From CBDCWQ01 sp965223435 (GTDB taxonomy: Bacteria > Myxococcota > Kuafuiibacteriia > Kuafuiibacteriales > Kuafuiibacteriaceae): DNA of 64,000 nucleotides. This document shows, in pieces, positions 38,501 to 46,581 of the stretch (position 1 is the first letter of the stretch; each line of letters opens with the position of its first letter). Both the position numbers and the translations under genes were made by a program. The stretch is taken from the NCBI GenBank assembly GCA_965223435.1, contig CBDCWQ010000021.1:248001-312000 (forward strand), given 5' to 3'. The notes beneath the pieces were generated by a model. That model was not told the origin of the DNA. It made no database searches and saw only the letters and a program-made list of their open reading frames with translations.

Positions 38501-41500
38501 GACACGTTGTTGGCCCAGGCCGTACCGTTCCCCTTTGGATTCGATGGAGTTTTACCGAGCTTCGACGACGTGGGAGCCACAACCATCCACGTTCTTGGTT
38601 CGGACCGGGTGCAGGCGCCTGAGGGGGAAGAGCGGTGCTACGAAGTGTACCGTTTCAACGCCGCCGACGTTCCTGAGTCTTATTTTCGTACCCAAGATCT
38701 GGGACTTGTTTCCCAGAGTACGCTTGCAGATGCACGGATCGCTTCTTGTTTTGATGGATCCGGCCCGTTTGTCGATCCTGGGATTGGTGGTGCCTATCTC
38801 GAAGCTCTGGTAGAGGGCTCGCTTTACGTTTCTTCATACCTCGTTCGTCAGGCTTGGGTGCCCTGGCCAGAAGGGGCGATGGCTGGGGTGTACCAGCTGC
38901 CGGTGATTCCGGGTGAGTTTGAGTCTCCGGTTGATGCGCCGCTCACCGGCCGGGCGTTGGACTTGCCTACTTGGGTTGGCAAAGAGGGGTCTCCGCCGGA
39001 GCTGGGACAACCTGAGCTCGCTGTTTCTGTCAGCGAGGCTGGCCGAGTCACGGTCCACTTTGAGGAGGCCCTCTCTGGCTGTCATCAGGTGATCAAGGTC
39101 CCCACCTATGGTCTTGCGTTCAGCCGTTTGGCCTTTGCCTCAGAGTCCTATCTCAATGGGTGGGAGGTGGCGTCTTGTTTTGAGGGGGATGAATTCCAAA
39201 CGACGTTGAGCCCACTCGAATTCGAGAATCGCCCCTGGACCTTCGCCTTTGTTCCCGTTGAGCTCGATTTGGGTCAGTGGCCGGCGCTCTTGGCCGCGGG
39301 GCATGTTATCTTGGCGTCTACGGGTGGGGAGCTTCCTGCCCCGCATTTCGAGAAAACAACAGAGCTGGATATGGCCTTCTTTTTCACGCGGCGCGCCATT
39401 GAAGCTGCGGCGGCGAGGCGTGGAATCGCTCCCTCTGAAGTACCGCAAAAACTAGCCCATGAGGCCGTTCGCGAAACCAACCAAGTGATGATCAACAGTC
39501 GCGTCCCCGTACGGGTCAATTTGGTGCACGCGGGTGTGACGGACTTTCAGGAAGGGCCCGACATCGATAAAGTGCATGACTCGATTCTTGACAATCCTCC
39601 CTCGGACATGTGGGAGGCATACCAAGACTCGAAGGCAGATCTTGTGTCTCTTCAGGTCCATGAAAGTCAATCATCCTCAGAACTGGGTTCAGCGAGCGCC
39701 TACTTGGGGGTCGCCAAGAGGCTCAATTGGGAAAGTCCTTCTATTGTACACGTTTCCAACTGGGACCACATGGTGGCTCCTTTTTCGACAGTGGCCCATG
39801 AAACCGGGCACAATCTGGGTTGTGTCCATGATGTCTTAGAACCGAGTACCCAGGAACCGCTGCGGCCCTATGCAAAGGCGTATCGGACGAATACGATCAA
39901 CGGTCTTTCAAAGATCGGGACCCTATTGAGTCCGTTGGACACCAGTCTTTTCGATCGGCTTCCCGTGTATTCGAATCCCCGACTGTTTGTCGCTGGCCTT
40001 CGGATGGGAACCGAAGAGGGCGCCGATTGCGCGCGAACCATCATGGAAGCCGCACCGGTGGTGAGTCGAATCAACGGTCGCGTGGGCTGGGATTCGCGTT
40101 TAGAAATTCAGGGCTTGGAACTGCTCGACCTCGATGGCCAGGCCCTGGAAGGGGATTCACCGCTCCTCTTTATCGCAGAAAGCCTAAACGCGTCTTCCAA
40201 GAGTTATCTTCTGTCCAACCCTCTGGGGGTGCCCATGACATGGCACCCCTTCTTCATAGACGTGCAGGAGAAAGGTGGCTTTTTCGGCGATGTCGAGCTC
40301 GATTTTCTCGAGTCGAGCCGTGCGGTGGTTGAGGTGTCACCGCCGGGTTCGACCATTGGTCCCGGTGAGACGGTCAAGATTACGCTCAGTCTCAACAAAA
40401 GAGACCTCGCGCGGCGTGAACCCGGAGAATACGAAAACCTGATTCGTTTCGGCACCATCGGCGGACTGCAAGGTCATGTTGGGGGAGGCGTGGGTATCAT
40501 CATCAAAGAAGGCGCGCTTGAGAGTGGGGTGGATGCGTTGGGCCAGGCTTCGGGCGGACGCCTCAGCCTAGGCGGGGTTGAAGACTTCACCCCTTTTGTC
40601 TTGAGCCGGGCCAGTGTGGATGATCCCGATTTTGAGTACTGCCAGCATCTTCGCGTCCACCGGGCGAAGGACGCGGTGTTTGGATACGAAGCTACGGTGC
40701 TCGGGGCCATCACGATCGCTGGCAAGTGGCTGGAGGTGGAGGTCTTGAACTGGCTCAACGGCGTTGATGGCAGCGGAGTGCCTGAGATCGCATTTTGTCT
40801 AAACCCCGATGCGCTTCGGGAGCTTCCCATCGGATACGGACCCACGTTTGCGCAAGTCAGGCTCCGCTTCGAAGATCGCTTCAGCGACGACAGTCATGAA
40901 GTCGTTCATACCATTGAGCTTAACCTGGACGAGCCGGTCCTGTCCGTGAGGGATGCAACCGATGGACGACTCAAGGTTATGCCGGGCGAAACCTGTCGGA
41001 CCATCGAGGTCGACAATACCGGCGAGACACAAGTTGAGTGGACCGTTCGCGCGGAAGGTGGGGTCGTGGTGGCGGATACAAGCGCGGAGCTTCTTGAAGG
41101 CTATCGTCGTGGCGATTTTGAGTTTTGCGTCCGCGATGAAGACGCCATCAAACGTGGTGACGGGCGGTTGATTCTCGAGAATAGGAATACCGGCCGGACT
41201 CAGGCGTTTGGGATATTTTCGCTTGCGCCCCGCCTGGTGGGACATTGGCCACTCGACGGTGACGCCCGCGATCATGGCCCTGGCGGTCATCATGGAGAGG
41301 CGCCGCGAGCGGTGGCTTTTAGATCTGGTACCCAAGGTCAGGCCCTCGAAGTGGGTCCGGGGCAGCCATCGATCGACATTGAGACCGGTCCCGATCTGCG
41401 TTTCGATCGAACGAATGAAGCTTTTTCTATCACTGCTTGGATTTCGCCCGGTGACCACCGTGAGGAGACCCGGTATATTCTCGGAAACCTGAATCGCGGC

Positions 41501-43447
41501 CGAGGGTGGGCTCTGGCGCTCACCGCGGCCAACGAACTGGCCTTTATCTTGGCCCGGGGCCGCAACCAGATGTTTCAGGCCGTTTCACCCTTTAACCTTG
41601 ACGAAGCCTTTCGTGGTTCTTCCGAAAACGGAACTTGGACGCAGATCGGCGTCAGCTGGGATGGCCACGGGTTGATTGACTGGCACCACAGCGGACTTGA
41701 AACGGACCCCGAACCGAACCCCTTTGGCCCAGCGGAGTCGATGGACATTCGAACGCTGGCCCCCATTGTTCTGGGCGGTATCCCCGATGAGTCGGGCACG
41801 CCATTTGATGGCGCGCTCGACGAAGTCAAGATTCACCGAGGACTGTGGCCAGAGGCCGCGCTCTCGACCCTCAATCACTCGGCGTCATCGTTGTCGGTAC
41901 CCATACTTCCCGTTTTAGCGCCCACGGTTCAGCAAGACGGTTGTGCCGCCGTAGACGTACGTACCGGCCCCGAAGGAAATACCGAATTGGTCTGTAGCAC
42001 GCCAGGGAGCGGAGGCGTGGCCATCATGGGGTTGGTTTCAAAAGCGGTTCAAACAGTGAAAAAACCGCTTCTGGACACCGTTCGGACTCGATCGCCTCAG
42101 CTTCTCCAGGGAGAGGGCGCGACCGAGGGGCTGTTTCTGGGCGGCGTTGTCGTGGGCGGTGTGGGGGGGCTGGTTGATCCCACGCCCAACATCGTGGCGA
42201 CTTCGGTGGCCCCTCAGGGGCGGTTGTGGGTCTGGCAAGGCACAAGCACGGTACGTGCGTGGCTCGACCACCTTGCGAGCAGCGAGGGTCTGCGACTTTC
42301 TCGGTCGCCCAACCTGACAGAAAACTTTCGCTTCATGCCCAGTGCAAACTACGTCATTGTGTTTCCTTTCCCCGTGGTGCCCCACACCCATCTTCACACG
42401 CTGTCTCTCATCGATGAACCGTATACCCCCATCGATGTCTATCAGTACCTCGATGTTCCAGCGCCCGCGTCTGAGGCCGCCCCTCTTTTCGAGGCTGAAA
42501 CCCGTTGGCTTAGTCAATTCTTCGAATGGTCGATGGCGGAGCCCACCGCCGGCGGGTCTCGCTCGGATCTGGCCCCCTCATTCCAGGAGGTGGCACCATA
42601 CGAACACTTTTTCGATCCCGCGACTGCGCACGATATGGGAATGCTCCAAGCGAGACTCCCTTCCGAGATTATAGATGACGCCTTCTTGGAGCTCGGTACA
42701 CCGGTCGTGGAATCGGTTCCGGAAGGATATGTGATCAAATACAGTGACCAGGTATTCGATGAGAGCGTTCCTGTGGTTGGGGTCTACACGCGGTGCTCCC
42801 ACAAAAAGAAGGATCTGGAATCGCTGGGGCCCAAAGACGATTATGCGATAGGAGGCAAAGAGCACCAGCTGTTTACGTTCGGCCTCCCCCTGAACCCTTT
42901 TGATGCATTCGCGTATCGTGGCTTGGTGGGGCATTTCAACATCTGGTCTAATTCCCCTAGAACGGTGCATGGTGTCATCCCGAAGCATAGGCTCTGGTGC
43001 ATGTCGAGGAGAGTCTATGAGAAAAACGGTCAGCTTTTGTTTGGGGCCTGGTCCAAAATCTTCTCTTTCGAAACGAATGCTAACCCCGATGATATCGACG
43101 TCTTGGAACTAGAACGGGCGAACAAAGGGAATTCAGATGATTACCGGATAACGGTCAGCGTGGCCCTCTCTGAGGCGCTCACCGCACCAAGCGGTGTCCC
43201 TTTACAGGTCGCGACTGCTTTGATCTACTCCTTGAATGATGACGGAGAGCCTACTGACATCAAGGAGGTTCCCGCCGAGTGGGCTACGCCACCCGAAACC
43301 GGGCATTCTAAGAAGCGAGCTTCAGTAGTCATTGGTCCCGATGCCGAACTGTTTGTGGGCAGCAAGCCCCGTTTCGTGGTTGTTCGCCTGCACAGCCACG
43401 CCCACTCGGGCCACTACATAGCCGCCCCAGTGCAAGTCAATCCCTGA
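29555..43447 (+). CDS. Giant-family copy C: intact 4630-aa lipoprotein with reprolysin-like protease and LamG
   Basis: An ATG at 29555 after GGGGTGG gives a lipoprotein signal ending VLGAC (C20). In order: GW module (about 35-210); Ig-like domains (about 240-390, 535-705); FnIII-like (711-812); propeller region (about 820-1480) with CESECCW near 1016 and Asp-box SEDGGVHWS near 1336; toroid 1 (1660-2107) with VTGANAWALHG, VVTEHNLDTLSVLNHAL, AIDNCSWLALSVDYD and YHLEATTGLILGL; toroid 2 (about 2207-2500); the GIDF...EGLEFRAF module; an HTH-like module (2888-2945). After these come a metzincin domain with HETGHNLGCVHD (H3415, E3416, H3419, H3425), a BACON-like beta domain, LamG (about 3892-4112) and a 500-residue unknown end. 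It is uninterrupted over 13.9 kb. Adhesion plus proteolysis outside the cell is inferred. Confidence 0.88.
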   Translation: MRSLSCVAVSLLCGAVLGACQGGVRSGALEEGRAKSALTPGWHLLTTSSAEQAARVRAVVEEGGRLFEVGPSWHDADSPKNSPTSAGADARQRHVAVSGKVYWVYVGREDTTTKALRPPSFEAWGSENGYFVQPSVPVAARFLDDGAVFQWDSTAQQARVLVSAETLQVGEVYWVKRSWACGAGAWGFEDALGLAERCGSTPKPVSMVSIQGEEAFAPERLEHISDLALSSELTASVTADQTAPLLYVGLPSTVRFQTHPSFLLRGVLYDESEAELLLNGVVVAKGNQSFEHTLWLDDGPNVLRLLARDEAGNVSRFETQIVVDRTAPEIEVQGLGERASEDHMFVTGQVREGNLKSLTLNGVPVSLHGDAFQIPVDVRALALGFHPFSFWAIDEAGHTAERNVALYVDEQGATLVSGAPAPKAEAVGSSFGQGHAGFYLDISASVPDTDFGVRVQDEDGGEAWLDAASLLGQTIDDRWYRGCVYGSELDLVNTHQIAKIEVTVVKPEGSELTWSVVPFAQETAPCWSAGYDIMFPRLEVTAPAAPVSYTNVPRVVVRGQAADEHLRFVSIDRVITSTVGGAFESFVELRGGANVLRIAAQDMADHVTKLERTVIYDPDPPRLSLTRAPQETVYTAEYTLGGKVHDRYLKQLVLKNLDSQEEEVVKTESGNFSLPISLKVGLNRFTLTAADRANNVGSVGLMLSYEPGSYVPSLATLPPTRLEAWTREGRVHLQWTPPEKLADGSWIPNGVKPDFRIYRGGTAIEDTASPSYVGEPPASHQAQRYFVTSVLKWPGGEVESPRSSIVELVVGRDEPVASPGGFSVASDVTRGRQRVAVPEVSFGAYGGTPYTHLVYLVRGTETTPDEVRYTRSSQFAKADSWTTAQLIKSAEGSWGISEVSVSARNGKLIVGWIEQKRDGQESRVQMVESGRAGEVGSFSSEKTVRNNTRWKRNLDMAFDRFDQHHMIWSEANKVFYLKDFEGEVARQGEPVNVFDQRKRRINYEQINYQQVHKSKTCESECCWDQYDDAYSLGHEVDPVSGQPIGPYLERTEETFVENPSLHVDSEKVTIIARQTRMFDNFPYRNPDWQGEAQAFFGPLVGAPRWVGTALDGSWCPLEGSVRYQMGFQWAQAKSPYACLPKVPVDVEALLGADADHARTEHWAKEDFYAYDGRRGHPLSWYQRTVEGQWFEDDHIKVAQRPLQPRVWSRENTVLRVVPRIVDAKLVLSEVEEVVEEGWREGAWSRGPFTKESVPKGRLQFEEVFQNWRISNVDTFPCERRGDYTRCQEGENAPSGAVGPSYASVYTAPDGRMVAAYEKGTATDPNQLGNNPIFFASSEDGGVHWSVLQDPVARGYMPSLGVAARGEIAVLYYEPEPESSAPGRGRRVGRVMVARSKDGRTFDHESLGMGFHQETTERSVVFAEPIHPSVYGQAADVYYGVPTLGTHEDLWLAAWVRAPEDAKGAPQIVTARATTSTVTQKQIVVTAPPVVTENQSFKATFECVDAYHALTTGCSTEKTKILSQNGTLRSLDHLVGGGEKTLNGRKEVWLGGTTQNAPLYTQVVRSSKALAANAGPLPIGSEVSLAVGTAIPNEETLLAGSLAKAVDKNVVVVQPGKIIQGDVHGNHRRAQIIRDALYVPGIQREYQEVIGDRDSEFLALYGRAWAYTQGIALAQYARHDDDRAFALADTLCRTAVASADGTHLMGWPFSRNTDGDGWRDARLVTGANAWALHGLGVFLSSDRFRSIPEAEKRRYADCYGRTLVGLSHHRASDLGDASLARWLMTAGTTTEGLQFASKPSTLGLTSDPAREFAYYDVLDVIGYDDFRPDLSPRIRTFYRDDQGEWLEETFEELLLGEGDIHLFNRLRVPAVAKNVVTEHNLDTLSVLNHALHNWGSFSSFLPESVGVELGGIEGLTAWRDGLRGAIFTELWREDEGRIVTGGEVHDQEFVASDNTAIDNCSWLALSVDYDALSPAEKTKLARCLHYTIDHFVRPDLSFNHVLYRGAFYFPNSFKDPYVEASQHNESLYHLEATTGLILGLATFVDALGEEFPQDAARFEQEASALWGSMQAFVESNGAPYSTVRIHNLMTQLPSATAAIWFIDVYDYYEARQNHIDRPLKHYARGASTYHLASAEVSTEEAWERLKQSDHRHDENRQRGLPLGADEGGLAENVSTGRIISQTIAKDVSLPGACEATGGSCLPALQVTFLEDQALAILAALSVGDFESASAWADGLVSTVHEFEEAGVRYAQFPYAVDSSDGSALGAYYQTGAQMLAVYALTAYLRGPRGTNPRAKDDSTGALAWRMVQDVMTTLTSLYHRPGQSWMMSGGGDVDGVARALVNPYERPAHVTPNFDSMQPLFEIGALSDQIYAYFATDMVLAVAKQRGAEQEAWVGRLKAVQQDLVVALEEDFAKDGRLIPFIGAKAPPGGWGDRLDAHILDTFYRIHRADLNGARRTWDRVISIASAWGSEIFSSSRPGIGGSAAGLLLAKRAASAFDPRLEELALDDLRRLIEKSQRPRDWAGLILAADPRGFLGVDPGPLLGDGLPELRALAERSSSLDYSLVMNERLQEAYLDTLFSLLASEFRPYAFDALVRRLSLIEFVFGAVESGQKTDGWRAEYEALFDSTLLSTLGRLENLCRYGYPKLVEGASPSLGTGGLGSAPGSTGFVEYPLGLSCEDVSAQFARLLTRRIGSTRTEDLLPVLDHPHDALDMAQFTRQIHELGSEHGIYDRSEGAFFSEHLFLGRRYGSSLAPTRTHRSLRLLADGGPSSLPPIPGFPSDATAEQVSAALVARTSKILREALEEQQRYPERDVFYEFAGIDFIHMSNHASWDHMSREGLEFRAFKSVSIDPHFTLFGQSLLDSSASPDPLEAQDAESGLTYGQRKENVRQLRRLLNLEAQGDLTVAAALAGMSADELHRMMRTGKVRSSDFRALVDGLELSEEVTKTWAPLFTFPSTDSAVFAVETIVMPVDVFDLHRGRTDTLLAQAVPFPFGFDGVLPSFDDVGATTIHVLGSDRVQAPEGEERCYEVYRFNAADVPESYFRTQDLGLVSQSTLADARIASCFDGSGPFVDPGIGGAYLEALVEGSLYVSSYLVRQAWVPWPEGAMAGVYQLPVIPGEFESPVDAPLTGRALDLPTWVGKEGSPPELGQPELAVSVSEAGRVTVHFEEALSGCHQVIKVPTYGLAFSRLAFASESYLNGWEVASCFEGDEFQTTLSPLEFENRPWTFAFVPVELDLGQWPALLAAGHVILASTGGELPAPHFEKTTELDMAFFFTRRAIEAAAARRGIAPSEVPQKLAHEAVRETNQVMINSRVPVRVNLVHAGVTDFQEGPDIDKVHDSILDNPPSDMWEAYQDSKADLVSLQVHESQSSSELGSASAYLGVAKRLNWESPSIVHVSNWDHMVAPFSTVAHETGHNLGCVHDVLEPSTQEPLRPYAKAYRTNTINGLSKIGTLLSPLDTSLFDRLPVYSNPRLFVAGLRMGTEEGADCARTIMEAAPVVSRINGRVGWDSRLEIQGLELLDLDGQALEGDSPLLFIAESLNASSKSYLLSNPLGVPMTWHPFFIDVQEKGGFFGDVELDFLESSRAVVEVSPPGSTIGPGETVKITLSLNKRDLARREPGEYENLIRFGTIGGLQGHVGGGVGIIIKEGALESGVDALGQASGGRLSLGGVEDFTPFVLSRASVDDPDFEYCQHLRVHRAKDAVFGYEATVLGAITIAGKWLEVEVLNWLNGVDGSGVPEIAFCLNPDALRELPIGYGPTFAQVRLRFEDRFSDDSHEVVHTIELNLDEPVLSVRDATDGRLKVMPGETCRTIEVDNTGETQVEWTVRAEGGVVVADTSAELLEGYRRGDFEFCVRDEDAIKRGDGRLILENRNTGRTQAFGIFSLAPRLVGHWPLDGDARDHGPGGHHGEAPRAVAFRSGTQGQALEVGPGQPSIDIETGPDLRFDRTNEAFSITAWISPGDHREETRYILGNLNRGRGWALALTAANELAFILARGRNQMFQAVSPFNLDEAFRGSSENGTWTQIGVSWDGHGLIDWHHSGLETDPEPNPFGPAESMDIRTLAPIVLGGIPDESGTPFDGALDEVKIHRGLWPEAALSTLNHSASSLSVPILPVLAPTVQQDGCAAVDVRTGPEGNTELVCSTPGSGGVAIMGLVSKAVQTVKKPLLDTVRTRSPQLLQGEGATEGLFLGGVVVGGVGGLVDPTPNIVATSVAPQGRLWVWQGTSTVRAWLDHLASSEGLRLSRSPNLTENFRFMPSANYVIVFPFPVVPHTHLHTLSLIDEPYTPIDVYQYLDVPAPASEAAPLFEAETRWLSQFFEWSMAEPTAGGSRSDLAPSFQEVAPYEHFFDPATAHDMGMLQARLPSEIIDDAFLELGTPVVESVPEGYVIKYSDQVFDESVPVVGVYTRCSHKKKDLESLGPKDDYAIGGKEHQLFTFGLPLNPFDAFAYRGLVGHFNIWSNSPRTVHGVIPKHRLWCMSRRVYEKNGQLLFGAWSKIFSFETNANPDDIDVLELERANKGNSDDYRITVSVALSEALTAPSGVPLQVATALIYSLNDDGEPTDIKEVPAEWATPPETGHSKKRASVVIGPDAELFVGSKPRFVVVRLHSHAHSGHYIAAPVQVNP

Positions 43448-43635
43448 CTCAGTGAGGCCTCACACCCGGTCAAGTCCCATAGAAGGCAGACTCTGGTGGA
43501 CTAGAGGTGGAGCAGGTTCAAAGTATTCTGTAGCGACGGCGGCCAACAACATCGCTTTTCGGAGTGCCGCGGCTAGCTTCGGATGATTCGGTCTTTCTTG
43601 ACATTCAGGCGTGCGTGGCGGGAAACAGGGAAAGC

Positions 43636-44148
43636 ATGAACACGACAGTGCTCAAACAGGCCGAGAAAAAATTTTTGACGAAATATCCGGGTGGGTTCAA
43701 GCATCCCGAAATGGTGGCGATGAAGAAGAAACACAAGATGGAGCAGATGGAGGCGTTTGCCCGTGATGCCTTCTCAAAAGCCTCCTTCGAGGACCCCGAC
43801 GAAGTCGTGGCCAGCGCCGCCAAATTGGTAGGGCGATCGACGATGATCTCCATGTTTGAGAAGCCGAAATTCCGGGACATGACCAAGAAACTCAAAAAGA
43901 GCGACAAGGAGGCCCTGGCGGAGGCCTATTTTGAAGTTCTCCACGGAAAGGAGAAGGCGGGGTTCGAGCGCTTGGTGGACGAGCTCCTGAAACGCAAGCT
44001 GGCGAAGTGGCCGCTTTGTACAGTTATTCAGGCCTACTGCCGTTTTGGTTTCATTATGCGGTACCTCCTTAAATACCTGGAATCTCTAAAGTTCGATCGT
44101 CACGGGAAATTCGACACGGGCGCCCTGCGCGCCTTTGCCGGTTCTTGA
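43636..44148 (+). pseudogene. Conserved hypothetical protein, N-terminal half cut by a mobile element
   Basis: Starts MNTTVLKQAEKKFLTKYPGG at an ATG after AGGGAAA. Native codons run to TAC at 44035-44037 (134 residues, ending KWPLCTVIQAY); the 36 residues after that come from the inserted element. The protein is basic and helical (MKKKHKMEQM, SMFEKPKFRDMTKK, GFERLVDELLKRKLAKWPL) and looks like a conserved bacterial family I cannot name. The other half is at 46646-46861. An in-frame GTG at 43564 would add 24 residues that look non-native. Confidence 0.75.
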
Positions 44149-46153
44149 GGGCCTCTTGTACCTCGGGTTTTTCAAGATCAGTTGCCTGTATCTGCCAGGG
44201 AGCATCGAAGACGTGTTGCTTTGCGGGGAGAATTTTCTCCTGAATAAGCTTTCTGACCGCATGGGCACTGACCCCTAGTTTCTCAGCAGTTTCTGACATC
44301 GTGAGGCATTTTCCGTCCTTGATGGCGGATTCGTATCCTGGAATGCCTTTGCTGCGACGGAATTGAGATACCCTTCGTGCGTTCCAGGTGTGGCCGTACG
44401 GAGTCTTCGTCCCCATTCGGTTCAGTGTGGCTGCGATATGATCATCGGACCACCGGGTGCCCATCTGCCGAATGGTTTCCTCCACTTCAGGAGAATTTCG
44501 CATGGTGTGCTCTCCCGGTTTCGGTTTACGGACACGAAGCTCCGAATGCCTTCCGCCACGCCAGTGAATAACAAGGACAATCTCCCTTGTGGAGTCATCG
44601 ACGTCTACTAAGATCTCTTCGATGAGCGTTCGTATAAGTCTCTGTTTAGTGCGCTGCTCCGTAGTTGGTGCGGTCCACACTTTTTGAAGCTCATCGGCGA
44701 GCTTTAGGAGTTCCTCGCGTTTTGGTGGCACTATCGTTTGAGAACGCTTCTCGGTGATCTTTGCCTCGCACGAACGCAGTTTTTCGATCGCCGTATTCCA
44801 TCGCGCCTCAAGCTCGGATGCGACAAGTCGATTGTCTGGATCTACGGATTGATAACGACGCGCGGCGAGTCTCTCTTCGTATTCTGCTTGCTGGCGTTCC
44901 AGCTCATATGCTCGATGCCTCTCTTGGATTTGGAGCTCCGCATTCTGCTCGGCCATGATGGCCGCTTCTATCGCGAGTGGCTGGACCACGGCAAGGATCT
45001 CAGATCCCACTGCGAGATCCGGGCGACTGGCCCCAAATGTAATGCACGGCTTAAGTCCCTGCATTTCGTTTCCACGCCGGCATGAGTAGCGGGGCTTGGG
45101 GATGCCTCTGCCTCCGTAGGAGACCTGGAGCATGCGACCGCAGCGGCGGCAGCGAAGGAGACCGGCCATAAGTGCCAACCCGCCACGGGCGGATTTTGCG
45201 GCACCGGAAGACTTCGAAAAACTGTTCTGAGATAGCCTCTTCTGAATTCCTTCATGCTGCTCCCAGGAAACGTAGCCTTCGTGGTGGTCCCGAATAATGA
45301 TCCAGTCTTCACGGGAGCGGGCCCGTCCGTATGACTTTCGGACCTGCCCATCCACGATTCTGGTCTGCACCTGAGATTTTCCGTACGCATACGCGCCAGC
45401 ATAGAACGGATTCTGGAGCACCGAGATTACGTTGCGGTAGCACGGAGCGCGCCACGTCAAACGAGTGAGTTGCTTTGCGTCTGCGGGGCGAGGAAACACG
45501 ATCCCCTCCTTGCGCATGTGGAGCAAGACTTGTCGCGCACTACCGTGACGCTCAAACAGTCGGAAAACGGTTCGAATGACCTCCTGCACTCTTTGATCCG
45601 GATCCATAACCAGACCAGTGTCTCGCGGCCAAAGATACCCAACAGGAACAGGCATTCGCAGTTCACCGCGTCGAGCCTTGGCCCTCGCAGCATCAAGAAG
45701 CCGACGTCGGAGCACCGTGAGTTCGAACTCACTCATCGTTCCTTTCAGTCCGAGGAGCAGCCGATCGTTGGGCATCTTTGGATTATAAACCCCGTCGGCA
45801 TCGATGACGCGGGCATCAACGAGCGCACATAGTTCCATCAAGTGATGCCAATCGCGTCCATTGCGAGCCAAACGCGAAGCTTCGAGGCAGAACACTGCGC
45901 CGACGATGCCTTCGCAAATTTGGCCCACCAAATTTCGAAAACCAGGGCGCTCTACGGTGCCGCTGGCAGAGACACCGAGATCGGCATCGATGACAGCAAC
46001 GTCCTTAAAACCATAGCTTTTTGCCAAGTCGACCAGCTCGTACTGCCTACGTTGGCTCTCGAGATTTTCGCTGACCTGAATACTGGTTGATTGCCGCACA
46101 TAGACGATTGCTCGACGTCGAACGACATCCGAGGGAAGTTCACGAGGCTTCAT
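44069..46153 (-). CDS. Large serine recombinase
   Basis: A 694-aa site-specific recombinase. The resolvase domain starts with RRRAIVYVRQSTSIQV (catalytic serine S22) and contains LEASRLARNGRDWHHLMELC and the GLKGTMSEFELTVLRRRL helix. The recombinase domain follows (YRNVISVLQNPFYAGAYAYG), then a zinc ribbon (LRCRRCGRMLQVSYGG ... YSCRRG), a long coiled coil (about 390-450) and a C-terminal DNA-binding part with TIRQMGTRWSDDHIAATLN and an excisionase-like helix-turn-helix (LTMSETAEKLGVSAHAVRKL). All expected parts are there, so it is probably active. The ATG overlaps the stop of the upstream small ORF (ATGA, 46150-46153). Its 3' end is 32 bp from the element's left junction. Confidence 0.92.
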   Translation of the reverse strand: MKPRELPSDVVRRRAIVYVRQSTSIQVSENLESQRRQYELVDLAKSYGFKDVAVIDADLGVSASGTVERPGFRNLVGQICEGIVGAVFCLEASRLARNGRDWHHLMELCALVDARVIDADGVYNPKMPNDRLLLGLKGTMSEFELTVLRRRLLDAARAKARRGELRMPVPVGYLWPRDTGLVMDPDQRVQEVIRTVFRLFERHGSARQVLLHMRKEGIVFPRPADAKQLTRLTWRAPCYRNVISVLQNPFYAGAYAYGKSQVQTRIVDGQVRKSYGRARSREDWIIIRDHHEGYVSWEQHEGIQKRLSQNSFSKSSGAAKSARGGLALMAGLLRCRRCGRMLQVSYGGRGIPKPRYSCRRGNEMQGLKPCITFGASRPDLAVGSEILAVVQPLAIEAAIMAEQNAELQIQERHRAYELERQQAEYEERLAARRYQSVDPDNRLVASELEARWNTAIEKLRSCEAKITEKRSQTIVPPKREELLKLADELQKVWTAPTTEQRTKQRLIRTLIEEILVDVDDSTREIVLVIHWRGGRHSELRVRKPKPGEHTMRNSPEVEETIRQMGTRWSDDHIAATLNRMGTKTPYGHTWNARRVSQFRRSKGIPGYESAIKDGKCLTMSETAEKLGVSAHAVRKLIQEKILPAKQHVFDAPWQIQATDLEKPEVQEALKNRQRRAGRPCRISRDDRTLEIPGI

Positions 46154-46328
46154 TGCGCACCTCCGCTCTTACTTTGAATCCGCTGGCCTCCAGCAAGAGC
46201 CTCGCCAGAACTTCGACCGTCATCTTTTGGTATGCGAAATCCAGATTTTCGATAGGGATCGTGGTGTTGAACAGCGGAAGCTGTGTTACTTTGTTCCCCG
46301 CATGATTCGCGGTGGGTTGATTCGGCAT
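46140..46328 (-). CDS. Small accessory ORF upstream of the recombinase
   Basis: 62 aa, MPNQPTANHAGNKVTQ..., with an amphipathic helix VEVLARLLLEASGF. It overlaps the recombinase start by 14 bases and also overlaps the 143-aa frame on the same strand. Small proteins of this look often precede such recombinases in related elements (from memory). Function unknown. It may be the authentic continuation of the reading from the upstream frame. Confidence 0.5.
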   Translation of the reverse strand: MPNQPTANHAGNKVTQLPLFNTTIPIENLDFAYQKMTVEVLARLLLEASGFKVRAEVRNEAS

Positions 46329-46581
46329 TGGAGTCCTCCTTCGGTGGATTCTTGCTCCCTGCCGTTCCCGGATCGAGTCTTACGGCCGACACCAGCTTCT
46401 CTAGCTCCAGCAACGCGACCAGCGAGGCCTGGCGCCTCCCTAGCTTCATCCCCTCGCAGGTCGCTACCTCGAACATCCAGCGCGGAATCACCACTCCAGA
46501 GTCGTCTGGAAGGAAGCAGACGTAAACTCTCTCTCCTCGCCGTACCTCCTCGTAGGCAACGTCAACTTCATTGCCGAACAT
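46150..46581 (-). CDS. Recombinase-associated small protein
   Basis: 143 aa. The first 85 residues look genuine: RRGERVYVCFLPDDSGVVIPRWMF followed by CEGMKLGRRQASLVALLELEKL, a pattern I recall from proteins encoded next to large serine recombinases. The remainder (STHRES... onward) is Ser/Gly/Arg-rich and overlaps the 62-aa frame, so one of the two may be a shadow. The stop overlaps the recombinase ATG by ATGA, which favours translational coupling. The start lies 60 bp inside the element's right junction. Confidence 0.55.
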   Translation of the reverse strand: MFGNEVDVAYEEVRRGERVYVCFLPDDSGVVIPRWMFEVATCEGMKLGRRQASLVALLELEKLVSAVRLDPGTAGSKNPPKEDSNAESTHRESCGEQSNTASAVQHHDPYRKSGFRIPKDDGRSSGEALAGGQRIQSKSGGAQ

